A stretch of DNA of 64,000 nucleotides from Wenzhouxiangella marina (GTDB taxonomy: Bacteria; Pseudomonadota; Gammaproteobacteria; Xanthomonadales; Wenzhouxiangellaceae): assembly GCF_001187785.1 (NCBI RefSeq), contig NZ_CP012154.1, positions 1,110,501 to 1,174,500 of the forward strand, in the 5' to 3' direction. The position numbers and the translations under genes were made by a program. The notes under the pieces were generated by a model that was given only the letters and a program-made list of their open reading frames with translations, was not told the DNA's origin and did no database searches. Shown piece after piece: positions 17,111-26,101 of this stretch (position 1 is its first letter; the number at the start of each line of letters is the position of its first letter).

Positions 17111-18289
17111 TCATTCATGGGCTTTGCTCTCGGTTTCGTGGGCGCGCTTGAGTTCGTGCAGGGTGATCGGCGGGCCGATCAGCTCGAACAGCACGGTCAC
17201 GGCGACCACCAGTGGCAGCAGATAGGACAGCTCGGGAAAGCGCTCCGTCGCCACCAGGGCCAGGCCCAGCGCCACGCCGGCCTGGGGCAGCATGCAGGCG
17301 CCGATCCTGCGCCGGGTGATGCGCGCCGAGCTCGCCATCCAGCCTCCCATGTAACCGCCGAGGAGACGGCCCGCGATGCGTGCCGCGATGTAGAGCAGGC
17401 CCAGCAGGCCCAGGGTGGGCAGTGTCGACCAGTCGAGCTGATAGCCGGCCATGAAGAAGAACAGTGCCAGGAAGGGAAAGGCGATGCCTTCGATCGACCG
17501 GAACGGACGCACGTGGTGGCGGGCGACATTGGCCACGACCACGCCCAGAGCGATGCAGGTGAGCAGGTAGGACAGGCCCAGCAGGTGGGCCAGGCCGGCG
17601 GCCAGCAGCACGAAGCCGATGGATTCGAGCAGCATGGGTTCGCCGGGCGTCAGGCGGCCGGTCAGCCAGGCCATCGGCAGGCCCATGACCGCGCCCAGGG
17701 CCAGCGAGCCCAGCACCTCGACCGAGCCATGCCCCAGGGCGATCCAGGGGCTCTCGTCGCCCCCGGCGATCCATGACAGGATCACCAGCACGATGCTGAA
17801 CAGCACCACGCCCCAGGCATCGTCGATCGCGACCACCTGGATCAGCAATCGTGTCAGCGGCCCATCGGCGTGCGACTCCTTCATCACGTCGATGCTGGCG
17901 GCCGGGTCCGTGGCCGTCGAAATGGCCCCGAGCAGCAGGGCGGCTGCCCAGTCGCCGGTCAGCAGCCAGACCGCCAGAGCGACGCAGGCGGCGGTCACGA
18001 AGGTCACCGCCAGGCTGATGATCAGTGACTCGCGAGCCTGCTTGAGGTCCCGGAAGGACATCCGCTCGCCGAGCAGGAAGCCGACGATGCCCAGGGTGAT
18101 CTGGGTGATCAGCCCGAAACTGTCGCTGGCACCGGCGGGCATGAGATCGAGGATTTCGGGCCCGGCGATGGCGCCGAGCAGCAGCAGCAGGGTGACCCGG
18201 GGCACGTGCATGCGCTGGGCCAGGCTGAGCGCGGCCAGGGCCAGCAGCAGCGTGGCGCCGATCCAGATCAGGTGTAGCGCGTCAGGCAC
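17111..18289 (-). CDS. Cation:proton antiporter (CPA family)
   Basis: An integral membrane Na+(K+)/H+ antiporter of 392 residues with roughly 12 hydrophobic segments. The ion-binding region is visible as TATDPAAS followed by AIDDAWG, the two motifs that carry the conserved aspartates. The protein lacks the C-terminal TrkA-N domain of KefB/KefC proteins and ends in a short charged tail (KRAHETESKAHE), so it is a transporter core only. It is divergent from the LEA14-like lipoprotein gene. The family is clear; the ion specificity is not. Confidence 0.88.
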   Translation of the reverse strand: MPDALHLIWIGATLLLALAALSLAQRMHVPRVTLLLLLGAIAGPEILDLMPAGASDSFGLITQITLGIVGFLLGERMSFRDLKQARESLIISLAVTFVTAACVALAVWLLTGDWAAALLLGAISTATDPAASIDVMKESHADGPLTRLLIQVVAIDDAWGVVLFSIVLVILSWIAGGDESPWIALGHGSVEVLGSLALGAVMGLPMAWLTGRLTPGEPMLLESIGFVLLAAGLAHLLGLSYLLTCIALGVVVANVARHHVRPFRSIEGIAFPFLALFFFMAGYQLDWSTLPTLGLLGLLYIAARIAGRLLGGYMGGWMASSARITRRRIGACMLPQAGVALGLALVATERFPELSYLLPLVVAVTVLFELIGPPITLHELKRAHETESKAHE

Positions 18290-18496
18290 GGGGCCCCAGC
18301 GCGTTTGCCAGGTGGTTATCCCGTAACCGGGACGCTCGGGCGGCTCGGATCTTCACGCTGGTAAAAATAGCAGACCTGGCCCGCGCCGTCCGGCCTCTTA
18401 TCGGCCTGCACCCGATTCCGGAACGGTCACGGAACACCCTCGGCACCACTCGGGGTATGCTCGGACTTCCATAGGCTCGAGTCGAGGATCGTGACG

Positions 18497-18964
18497 ATGA
18501 ACAGCGCTCTGCGCGCCGGATTGATGCTGGCGTGCTCAATCCTTCTGATCTCCTGTGCGGCGCTGTCGCCCTACCGGGAAACACCCGTGGTCACGGTCAC
18601 CGGCTTCGGCATGGCGCCGGAAAGCGAGTCGATGGGCCCGGTGTTTCGGGTCGGCCTGCGCGTGATCAATCCGAACCGCGTCGAGCTGCCTCTGGTCGGG
18701 ATGAGCTATCAGGTCGAGCTTCAGGGCCAGCGCGTCCTGAGTGGGGCGGCGAACGAGCTGCCCGTGGTACCCGCCTACGGTAGCGCCGATTTCACCGTCG
18801 ACCTCAGCCCGGACCTGCTGGGCGGCATCCGTCTGCTGAGCGATCTTCTGAGTCGTCCACAGGATGGGCTCGAGTATCGCTTCAGCGCCCGCCTGGATGC
18901 GGGGCGCTGGATTCCGGACATCCGGGTCGAGGAGGTCGGGCGGCTCGAGTCGGGCGCCTACTGA
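18497..18964 (+). CDS. LEA14-like (LEA_2) lipoprotein
   Basis: A 155-residue lipoprotein with a lipobox at ILLISC near residue 20. The mature part resembles the water-stress LEA14 fold: VFRVGLRVINPNRVELPLVGMSY is the typical strand pair with a conserved Asn-Pro-Asn, followed by GSADFTVDLSP. Its role in bacteria is unknown; related lipoproteins are in the outer or inner membrane. The start at 18497 has a GAGG Shine-Dalgarno nine bases upstream; a GTG two codons earlier is also possible. A second lipoprotein of the same type is at 46962-47465. Confidence 0.78.
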   Translation: MNSALRAGLMLACSILLISCAALSPYRETPVVTVTGFGMAPESESMGPVFRVGLRVINPNRVELPLVGMSYQVELQGQRVLSGAANELPVVPAYGSADFTVDLSPDLLGGIRLLSDLLSRPQDGLEYRFSARLDAGRWIPDIRVEEVGRLESGAY

Positions 18965-18971
18965 CCGCTGC

Positions 18972-19913
18972 TCACAGCCCGCCCGGAGCCGGGGTCGGCT
19001 GGATCCGTTCCAGCAGCAGTTCGTTCAGCTCCTCGGGGTGCGTGTCCATCGGATTGTGCCCGGCCCCTTCGATGTACACGGGCTCGATCCGGCCGGGCAG
19101 GCGCTGGACCAGTCGATCGGCCAGCCGGCGTGGCAGCCACTCGTCCCGCTCACCCCAGATGACGTCGATCGGAAGCTGTTCCCAACCCTCGGTCTCCGGC
19201 TGGCGCTCGGCCATCCGCCGGAGCAGGGCGCTGTAAGTGCCCGGGATCGTCAGCGGGTAGTGGTAGCCGGCCAGTTCTTCGGCGGTCGGTGCGCGCCCCA
19301 GCGCGGACTCGAGCAGCTCGTTGATCGACGACTCATCGACCAGCTTCTTCGAGGCCCAGTATTCAGCCGCCAGGCCGACCGGTGGCAGGGTGATCAGCCA
19401 GGCCATCGGCCCGCTCTCGCGCCTTAGCGCCGGCGTGCCGTCGACCATGATCAGGCGATCGATCCGATCCGGCTCGGCCGAGGCCATGTCCGCCGCCACG
19501 CCGACCCCCATGGAATGCCCGACCAGGGTCCAGCGCGCACCGGGCGCGACCTGCTCGGCGAGGCGCCGCATCAGACTGGCCCATTCCGGCCCGCGGGCGG
19601 TTCGCTCGCTGTAGCCGAATGGGGGCAGATCCGGGGCGATGACGTGGTAGCCGGCCTGTTCGAGCGCATCCAGGCTGTGCCGCCAGCTGAAGGCCGAGCC
19701 GCCGAAGCCGTGCAGCAGGACCACCAGGCGCTCGGAATCCTGGCTGCCGCGCTCGCGCCAGTGCACTCGCACGCCCTCGATCTCGGTGAAGCGCGAATCG
19801 GTGAAGGGCTGCTCCGGAATGCGGCCTCCCAGATTGGGTTCGGGCAGCAGAAAGGGGATGATCGCGGCCAGAGCGATCAGAACGACCAGGCCGATCAGGA
19901 TCTTCTTGAACAT
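18972..19913 (-). CDS. Membrane-anchored alpha/beta hydrolase
   Basis: An alpha/beta-fold hydrolase of 313 residues with an N-terminal membrane anchor (about residues 4-22). The oxyanion region is LLHGFGGSAFSW, the nucleophile serine is in GHSMGVG, and the late histidine is in GAGHNPMDTHPEE. It ends seven bp from the convergent LEA14-like gene. The fold is certain; the substrate could be a lipid or small ester and cannot be named. Confidence 0.85.
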   Translation of the reverse strand: MFKKILIGLVVLIALAAIIPFLLPEPNLGGRIPEQPFTDSRFTEIEGVRVHWRERGSQDSERLVVLLHGFGGSAFSWRHSLDALEQAGYHVIAPDLPPFGYSERTARGPEWASLMRRLAEQVAPGARWTLVGHSMGVGVAADMASAEPDRIDRLIMVDGTPALRRESGPMAWLITLPPVGLAAEYWASKKLVDESSINELLESALGRAPTAEELAGYHYPLTIPGTYSALLRRMAERQPETEGWEQLPIDVIWGERDEWLPRRLADRLVQRLPGRIEPVYIEGAGHNPMDTHPEELNELLLERIQPTPAPGGL

Positions 19914-19933
19914 CGCCGGTATCCTTTGGTTAA

Positions 19934-19953
19934 GGGTCGGGGGTCGGGGGTCG
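19934..19953 (+). repeat. Three tandem copies of a G-rich heptamer
   Basis: GGGTCGG, GGGTCGG, GGGTCGA in direct tandem, directly upstream of the alpha/beta hydrolase start (19913, minus strand). The three G-runs could form part of a quadruplex, or the stretch may be a remnant of a dispersed repeat. Confidence 0.6.
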
Positions 19954-19972
19954 AAATGTCTGCCGCGTTAGA

Positions 19973-19991
19973 CAGGACAATAACTGTCCTG
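19973..19991 (-). terminator. Hairpin after the unknown lipoprotein gene
   Basis: CAGGACA, five bases, TGTCCTG: a perfect seven-base stem just beyond the stop codon at 19996. There is no T-tract on the minus strand, so termination strength is doubtful. Confidence 0.45.
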
Positions 19992-19995
19992 AGAA

Positions 19996-20784
19996 TCAGT
20001 CGCCGAGCTCCAGCAGGCTGATGCTTGCCCCATCCACTTTGAAGACACCTTTGCTCGTGCCAACATAGAGCGGGATGTGATGGTCGAGACTGGTGAAGAC
20101 ATGGGTCTCGAGTGGTTCTTCATGCAGCACATGCGTGGTCATGGGGGCGACCACGTCTTCGCTGATCTGCATTGTCATGCAGGACATGGAAAGTGGTTCG
20201 TTTTCGATCAATGTCTTACCATCGTTCGAAGCGAGGAAGCGATGATGTCCTCCCATGACAATCTCATCTGGCTCCTGAGAGGCAGCAAGCAAATAGACCC
20301 GATAAGCCGGGCTGTTTTCATGCTGCCATGGAAGGACAATGGTGTTGTAGTGTTGGGAACAGGCTCTGAACCCGCTGTTCAGCGCACTGTGCCGAGCCCG
20401 CCAGGCTGCCAGATGGTCTGCTGGTAGCGGTTCATCCGTCTTCTCATAGCCAACGACTCTCCCATTGAAAATGCTGACATCGATTTTGCTGCAGATGTTG
20501 ACGTTGCAGGGGCCTGCGAAGCGAACAAGTATCGAGCCGTCGTCCTGATCGAAGCTCAGGTAACCGGCCACCTCGTTGAGGTTTGCCCCCCGGCTGGTCA
20601 GTTCATCGGTTGCAATCCAGGCCGCGCGGTCATGGTAATAGAGCCGCAGGCCCAGCGCCTCCGTGTCGGTTAATTGAGAGAGGTCCGGTGCAGGGTAGGG
20701 CGGCCTGGCGTCTCGGACATTGTATTGCGACGTCGGGGCGCAAGCAGCAAGCAGCAGCGCTAGTGAGAGGAGCAGGAATCGCAT
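19996..20784 (-). CDS. Lipoprotein of unknown function
   Basis: 262 residues with a clear lipoprotein signal (MRFLLLSLALLLAAC). I do not recognise the mature domain. It contains several cysteines (CNVNICSK, FRACSQ, MSCMT) and ends in a beta-rich region (YVGTSKGVFKVDG). An AGAGGCG Shine-Dalgarno lies about ten bases before the ATG. It is the last gene of a minus-strand run beginning at alaA, 50 bp after proA, but its product has no obvious link to proline or lipid metabolism. Confidence 0.75.
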   Translation of the reverse strand: MRFLLLSLALLLAACAPTSQYNVRDARPPYPAPDLSQLTDTEALGLRLYYHDRAAWIATDELTSRGANLNEVAGYLSFDQDDGSILVRFAGPCNVNICSKIDVSIFNGRVVGYEKTDEPLPADHLAAWRARHSALNSGFRACSQHYNTIVLPWQHENSPAYRVYLLAASQEPDEIVMGGHHRFLASNDGKTLIENEPLSMSCMTMQISEDVVAPMTTHVLHEEPLETHVFTSLDHHIPLYVGTSKGVFKVDGASISLLELGD

Positions 20785-20834
20785 GACTTGGTTTCGCCTC
20801 TTGAATGGATGAGGTTGGCCATCGGGAGAATCGC

Positions 20835-22103
20835 TCAAGGCCGCGTCTGGCCGCTTCCGAGCACACGATACTGGAACGTGGTCAGCTGTTCCAGGCCGAC
20901 CGGGCCGCGCGCGTGCAGGCGGCCCGTGGCAATCCCGATCTCCGCCCCGAAGCCGAACTCGCCACCATCGGCGAACTGGGTCGAGGCATTGTGCACGGCG
21001 ATGGCGCTGTCCAGGCGGCCGAGAAAGGCGTTTGCGGCCTCGGTATCTTCGGCGATCAGGCCGTCGGTGTGGCCGGAGCCGTAGCGCGCGATGTGGTTCA
21101 GGGCCTGCTCGGCGTCTTCGACGACGCGCACGGCGAGGATCGGTGCCAGGTATTCGGTCTCCCAATCGGCCTCGCGGGCCTCGAGGATGCGCGAGTCCAG
21201 GGCACGGAGGGTCGCGTCACCGCGCAGTTCGCAGCCGGCATCGAGCAGCGCGCCCAGCAGCACTGGCGCCCGGTCCAGCCAGGCACGATCGATCAGCAGG
21301 GTTTCGAGGGCACCGCAGATGCCGGGCCGGCGGAGCTTGGCGTTGAGCACGACTGCCGTGGCCATCTGCACATCGGCCGAGGGGTGGATGTAGAGGTGAT
21401 TGTTGCCGTCCAGGTGCGCCAGCACCGGCACCCGGGCTTCGTCCTGGACGCGCTTGACCAGGCCCTTGCCGCCGCGCGGAATGACCAGGTCCAGCGAGTC
21501 GTGGGCGCGCAGCAGGGCGCCCACGGCGGCGCGGTCCTGGGTCGGCAGCAGCTGTGCCGCGGCCGGATCGAGTCCCGCATCGGCCAGGCCCTGGGCCAGG
21601 ACGCGGTGCAGGGCGTGATTGGAATGGACAGCCTCCGAGCCACCGCGCAGCAGCGCGGCGTTGCCGGACTTCATGCACAGGGCGGCGGCATCGATGGTCA
21701 CGTTCGGACGGCTCTCGTAGATCACGCCGATGACACCGATCGGGACCGCCACGCGCTGGATACGCAGGCCATTGGGTCGGGTCCAGTCGTCCATGATCCG
21801 GTGCAGGGGATCGGGCAGGGCGACGATGGTCTCCAGGCTGCCGGCGATGGCCTCGAGGCGATCCTTGTCGAGTCGCAAGCGGTCGAGGAGTGCAGGACTC
21901 AAGCCTCGCGCCTGACCCGCAGCGAGGTCCTTTTCGTTGGCTTCGAGCACCGAACCGGCCTGCGTGCGAAGCCGGTCGGCCGTGGCTTCGAGGGCCATGT
22001 TCCGCTGTGACAGCGGGCTGCCGGCGAGCTGGCGAACGGCCTTTCGGGCGGCGCGGGCCAGGTCTCGAATGAGCGCGTCATGCGTTCGGGGGTCGTCGTT
22101 CAT
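20835..22103 (-). CDS. proA: Gamma-glutamyl phosphate reductase
   Basis: Second step of proline synthesis: NADPH-dependent reduction of glutamyl-5-phosphate to glutamate semialdehyde. 422 residues, standard length. Recognisable stretches are PIGVIGVIYESRPNVT, SGNAALLRGG and the late FGAEIGI, with an aldehyde-dehydrogenase fold and a candidate catalytic cysteine in RRPGICGAL. The kinase gene proB is not next to it. It lies between dgkA and the unknown lipoprotein on the same strand, 24 bp after dgkA. Confidence 0.96.
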   Translation of the reverse strand: MNDDPRTHDALIRDLARAARKAVRQLAGSPLSQRNMALEATADRLRTQAGSVLEANEKDLAAGQARGLSPALLDRLRLDKDRLEAIAGSLETIVALPDPLHRIMDDWTRPNGLRIQRVAVPIGVIGVIYESRPNVTIDAAALCMKSGNAALLRGGSEAVHSNHALHRVLAQGLADAGLDPAAAQLLPTQDRAAVGALLRAHDSLDLVIPRGGKGLVKRVQDEARVPVLAHLDGNNHLYIHPSADVQMATAVVLNAKLRRPGICGALETLLIDRAWLDRAPVLLGALLDAGCELRGDATLRALDSRILEAREADWETEYLAPILAVRVVEDAEQALNHIARYGSGHTDGLIAEDTEAANAFLGRLDSAIAVHNASTQFADGGEFGFGAEIGIATGRLHARGPVGLEQLTTFQYRVLGSGQTRP

Positions 22104-22127
22104 CTGAAGTCTTGTTCGGTGAGCGTT

Positions 22128-22514
22128 CTACAGGAATCGATCGGCGGCGACGCCCAGCCAGACCAGGCCGGCCAGGACCATCAGGGTCAGCACCAGGGCC
22201 GATCCGGCGTCCTTGGCCTTGCCGGACAGGCTGTGGATTTCCGGACCGATCCGGTCGATGGCCGCCTCGATGGCCGAGTTGACCAGCTCGCCGGCGATGA
22301 CCAGGATCCAGACCCCCAGCAGGAGCGAAAAGACCAGCCAGCTCTCGGCCAGCCACCAGGCCGGCGCGATCAGCAGTAGCAGCACGATCAGCTCGGAGCG
22401 GAACGCGGCCTCCTCGCGCCAGACGGCCCGGTAGCCCTTCAGCGAATTGCGTGTGGCGAACCACCAGCGTCGAAGTTCATTGTCCGGCGCGCCCGGCTTG
22501 AAGGAATCACTCAT
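22128..22514 (-). CDS. dgkA: Diacylglycerol kinase
   Basis: A small integral membrane kinase that phosphorylates diacylglycerol and recycles lipid from membrane-derived glycan synthesis. 128 residues with three hydrophobic helices. The signature GELVNSAIEAAIDR and the early EEAAFRSE carry the conserved glutamates, and LSGKAKDAGSALV is also family-typical. It sits between prlC and proA on the minus strand with short gaps, suggesting co-transcription. Confidence 0.96.
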   Translation of the reverse strand: MSDSFKPGAPDNELRRWWFATRNSLKGYRAVWREEAAFRSELIVLLLLIAPAWWLAESWLVFSLLLGVWILVIAGELVNSAIEAAIDRIGPEIHSLSGKAKDAGSALVLTLMVLAGLVWLGVAADRFL

Positions 22515-22547
22515 GGCGCCGCCTCGCCGGACACCGGGCTGGGGTCT

Positions 22548-24587
22548 TCATTGCACGCCGTAGGCATCAAGCAGCGGTTCCAGGGCCGCTTCGCGACCTC
22601 GGAAGGCCTGCCAGGAGTCCGCCATCGGGCGACTGGAGCCTACTTCGAGGATTTCCCGGGCCAGACGCTGGCCGGCCCGGCGCTCGAACAGGCCTTCCTC
22701 GATGAACAGGTGGAATGCGTCGCGAGCCAGGCGTTCGGCCCACAGGTAGCTGTAGTAGCCCGCTCCGTAGCCGCCATCGAACAGATGCGAGAAGCTCATG
22801 ATGTAGCGGTTGTCCTCGAGCATCGGCGTCACTCCGACCCGATCGTGGACTTCGCGCATGATCGCCACCGGATCGGCCCCGGCCTGGCGATGCAGACTCA
22901 GGTCGGTCAGGGCAAACTCGATCTGGCGCAGCAGGGCCAGGGCGCCGTGGAACTGGCGATCCGCGCGCAGGCCCTCGAGCAGGGCCGGCGGCAGTGGCTC
23001 GTCGGTCTCGTAGTGGCGTGCGTAGCGATTCAGGGACTCGGCTTCCCAGGCCCAGCCTTCGAGCAGCTGGCTGGGCAGCTCGACCGCGTCCCACTCGACG
23101 CCGCTGATGCCGCCGACGCCGGGCAGTTCGACTCGAGTCAGCAGATGATGCAGGCAGTGGCCGAACTCGTGGAACAGGGTGACCAGGTCGTCGTGCGTCA
23201 GCAGGCTCGGGTGCCCCGGGCTCGGCGCGGAAAAATTGCAGGTCAGGAAGGCGATCGGCTGCTGCGAGTGGCCGTCGATCTCGAGGCGCGAGCGACAGAC
23301 GTCCATCCAGGCGCCACCGGACTTGCGAGCCCGAGCGTAGAGATCCAGGTAGAGGCCCGCCAGCGCCTGGCCATCGTCGTTCAGGACCCGGTAGAAGTGC
23401 ACGTCCTCATGCCAGGTCTCGACCTGCTCGTCAGCCTCGAAGCGAAGCCCGAACAGTTCGCCGGCCACGGTGAACAGGCCGTCGAAGCAGCGCTTGAGTT
23501 CGAACCAGGGCTTGAGGCGCTCCTGGTTGATGCCGAGGCGCTCTTCGCGCAGCTTCTCCGCGTAATAGGGAATGTCCCAGGGCGCCAGCGGCGTCTCCGC
23601 GCCCTGCCGGGCAGCGAAGTCCTCGAGTTCGGCCAGCTGGGCCGTGGCCATCGGACGGGCGCGCCGCGCCAGATCGTCGAGGAAGCTCTCGACCTGCGCG
23701 CTGCTTTCTGCCATGCGCGTGGACAGGCGCAGGCTGGCGAAGTCCGAAAAGCCCAGCAGCTCGGCCTGTTCCTGGCGTAGTTCGAGAATCTCGCGAACCA
23801 GGGGACCGTTGTCGTGTTCGCCCGCCTGCGGACCTCGATCGGAGGCGCGGGTGGCGAAGGCACGATGGAAACGCTCGCGCAGGGCGCGGTCGTCGGCGTA
23901 GGTGATGATCGCCCGGTAGGCTGGATAGCTCAGATTGGCCAGCCAGCCGTCCTTGTCGGCCTGCCTGGCCAGGCTGGCGAGCATGTTCAGGTCACTGTCC
24001 GGCAGTCCGGCCAGCGCATCCGCCGACTCGAAGTGTTCGCTGTAGCCCTCGGTGGCATCGAGCACCTGATTGCCGAAGCGATTGGACAGCTTGGAGAGCT
24101 TGAGTTTGATCTCGGCAAAGCGCGCTCGCTCGGCTTCCGGCAGGGCCACGCCGGCCAGGCGGAAGTCGCGCAGCTCGTGCTCGATGCTGGCGCGCATGGC
24201 CGGCGTCTGCTCGGCGAAATCGGCGCGCTCGGAGAGGGTTCGGTAGGCCTGATAGAGCGCCGGGTTCTGGCCGCGTTCGGTGGAAAAACGGGTCAGGGGT
24301 TCCAGGCAGGCCGTATAGGCTTCCCGCCATTCCGGCGTGTTGTTGACGCTATTCAGATGCGAGATCGAGGACCAGGCCGTGGACAGGGCATTGTCGGCCA
24401 GGGTTTCCGCCTCGACGACCGAGGCATAGTCGACCGCATCGCCCAGGGCCTCGATCCGCGCGATCAGCTGCCGATATTCGGCCAGGCGCTGCTCGATGGC
24501 GGGCAGGGCATGCTCGGGGCGAATGCTGGCAAAGCGCGGCAGGCCCGCGTCCAGCAGCGGGTTGGTCTCGTTCGATTCGCTGCTCAT
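22548..24587 (-). CDS. prlC: Oligopeptidase A (M3 metallopeptidase)
   Basis: A cytosolic zinc peptidase degrading short peptides, including cleaved signal peptides. 679 residues, matching the family. The zinc motif HEFGH lies in TLFHEFGHCLHHLL, with the downstream glutamate in GVEWDAVELPSQ. The ATG overlaps the stop of alaA by four bases (ATGA), so translation is probably coupled. The open frame continues far upstream but overlaps alaA out of frame and is not protein-like. Confidence 0.95.
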   Translation of the reverse strand: MSSESNETNPLLDAGLPRFASIRPEHALPAIEQRLAEYRQLIARIEALGDAVDYASVVEAETLADNALSTAWSSISHLNSVNNTPEWREAYTACLEPLTRFSTERGQNPALYQAYRTLSERADFAEQTPAMRASIEHELRDFRLAGVALPEAERARFAEIKLKLSKLSNRFGNQVLDATEGYSEHFESADALAGLPDSDLNMLASLARQADKDGWLANLSYPAYRAIITYADDRALRERFHRAFATRASDRGPQAGEHDNGPLVREILELRQEQAELLGFSDFASLRLSTRMAESSAQVESFLDDLARRARPMATAQLAELEDFAARQGAETPLAPWDIPYYAEKLREERLGINQERLKPWFELKRCFDGLFTVAGELFGLRFEADEQVETWHEDVHFYRVLNDDGQALAGLYLDLYARARKSGGAWMDVCRSRLEIDGHSQQPIAFLTCNFSAPSPGHPSLLTHDDLVTLFHEFGHCLHHLLTRVELPGVGGISGVEWDAVELPSQLLEGWAWEAESLNRYARHYETDEPLPPALLEGLRADRQFHGALALLRQIEFALTDLSLHRQAGADPVAIMREVHDRVGVTPMLEDNRYIMSFSHLFDGGYGAGYYSYLWAERLARDAFHLFIEEGLFERRAGQRLAREILEVGSSRPMADSWQAFRGREAALEPLLDAYGVQ

Positions 24588-25828
24588 GGGCGCTGTTGCA
24601 CTCGTTCGGGCTCGTCGGCCAGTTCTTCGAGCAGATCGTTGATCTTCTCGAAGGCGCGCTCCAGGTCCTCGGCTTCCGGCAGCAGGGTGATCCTGAAATG
24701 GTTGCGTTCGGGGATGTTGAAGCTGGAGCCGGGCACGATGAGGATGTGCTTCTGCTCGAGCAGTTCGGCGGCGAAGCGATGATCGTCGAAGTCCGGGAAA
24801 TGGTCCGCTCGCACGCTGGGGAAGGCGTACATGGCGCCCATTGGAGTGACCAGTTCGAGGAAGCGGCTGCGCTCGACCGCATCGATGACGGCCTGCCGCG
24901 ACTCGTAAAGGCGACCGCCGCGAGCGACCAGATCGGCGATCGACTGATAACCGCCCAGCGCCGTCTGCACCGCCCATTGCCCGGGCACATTGGCCGACAG
25001 GCGAAGTGCCGAGAGCTTCTCGACGGCCAGGCGATAGTCCTGGGCACGCTCCAGCTGGCCGGTGAACACGGCCCAGCCGACGCGCCAGCCGCAGGCGCGG
25101 TAGACCTTGGACAGGCCGCCGAAGCTCACGCAAAGGGTGTTCTCGGCCAGCGGCGCCATCGGCACGAAGCGCGCGTCGTCGAAGCAGATCGCGTCGTAGA
25201 TCTCGTCGGAGAACAGGATCAGATCGTGCTCGGCGGCCAGGTCGGCCAGAGCCTGCAGCACTGATTCCGGGTACACCGCGCCGGTCGGGTTGTTCGGGTT
25301 GATCACGACCAGGGCTCGGGTCCGGTCGGTGATCCGGGCACGGATCTGCTCGACGTCCGGGATGAAATCCTGTTCGGCCTGGCACCGATAGTGCACGGCC
25401 TTGCCGCCATTCAATACGACCGCCGCTGTCCACAGGGGATAGTCCGGGGCGGGGACCAGCACCTCGTCACCCGGCTCGAGCAGGGAGCGAAGCACCAGGT
25501 CGACCAGCTCGGAGACGCCGTTGCCGACGATGACCTGGTCGTAGGTGGTCTCGGTCATGCCGCGACCCTGGAACTGCATGGCCACGGCCTCGCGAGCCGG
25601 GAAGATGCCGGTCTGCGGTCCGTAGGCTTCGCTGTACTTCAGGTTGCGCACCACCGCCCGACGCATGGTCTCGGGGGTGCGCAGGCCGAAGGCCCCGGGG
25701 TTGCCGATGTTGAGCTGCAGGATGTCGTTGCCCTGCTGTTCGAGTTCGCGGGCTCGGCGGGCCAGGGCGCCACGAATCTCGTAGCGCACGTCCCGCACCC
25801 GGCTGGCAGTCTGGAAGTTCGGTTTCAT
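24584..25828 (-). CDS. alaA: Glutamate-pyruvate (alanine) aminotransferase
   Basis: A PLP enzyme of aminotransferase class I, 414 residues, close to AlaA of enterobacteria (alanine synthesis). Family stretches: LNIGNPGAFG, NGVSELVDLVLRSLL, APDYPLWTAAV, VVINPNNPTGAVY, and the PLP lysine in GGLSKVYRACGWRVGW. The start at 25828 gives MKPNFQTASRVRDV, typical for the family. First gene of the alaA-prlC-dgkA-proA run. Its upstream region carries the inverted-repeat element at 25896-26000. Confidence 0.93.
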   Translation of the reverse strand: MKPNFQTASRVRDVRYEIRGALARRARELEQQGNDILQLNIGNPGAFGLRTPETMRRAVVRNLKYSEAYGPQTGIFPAREAVAMQFQGRGMTETTYDQVIVGNGVSELVDLVLRSLLEPGDEVLVPAPDYPLWTAAVVLNGGKAVHYRCQAEQDFIPDVEQIRARITDRTRALVVINPNNPTGAVYPESVLQALADLAAEHDLILFSDEIYDAICFDDARFVPMAPLAENTLCVSFGGLSKVYRACGWRVGWAVFTGQLERAQDYRLAVEKLSALRLSANVPGQWAVQTALGGYQSIADLVARGGRLYESRQAVIDAVERSRFLELVTPMGAMYAFPSVRADHFPDFDDHRFAAELLEQKHILIVPGSSFNIPERNHFRITLLPEAEDLERAFEKINDLLEELADEPERVQQRP

Positions 25829-25895
25829 GGGCCGAATGATAAACGGATCGGACGGCGATGGCCCAGCAATGGAGCCTTGGGGAAGGGATTCTTGA

Positions 25896-26000
25896 ACCAC
25901 GAAGGGCACGAAGGGCACGAATAAATTCAAAAGAACGGTTGAAGAGCAAGGCAGGGCGGTCGAAGGCCTTTCGCTTCGTGCCCTTCGTGTCCTTCGTGGT
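25896..26000. repeat. Inverted-repeat element built of nonamer repeats
   Basis: Left arm 25896-25921 and right arm 25975-26000 are 26-base inverted repeats with one mismatch, separated by 53 bp. Each arm begins or ends in ACCACGAAGG and is itself made of tandem CACGAAGGG-type nonamers. It occupies the middle of the 273-bp region between divergent alaA and the glutaredoxin gene. Similar tracts are scattered in many bacterial genomes (from memory, not checked). It could form a long hairpin in RNA or a cruciform. Confidence 0.85.
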
Positions 26001-26101
26001 GAGATCTCCGATTTTTGGTGGCCTGCTCGTGGCCATGGCCCTTGAACGATCGACCGAAATGCCCCAGATTGCTGACTATCATTCATACCGCGGTCCCAAC
26101 C

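Noticed and set aside
18314-18328. Short inverted repeat GGTTA-N5-TAACC upstream of the antiporter
   Set aside because: Arms of five bases in GC-rich DNA are too short to separate from chance.
24588-25433. Possible N-terminal extension of oligopeptidase A to 961 residues
   Set aside because: The extension overlaps alaA out of frame, and the ATGA junction with alaA marks the true start.
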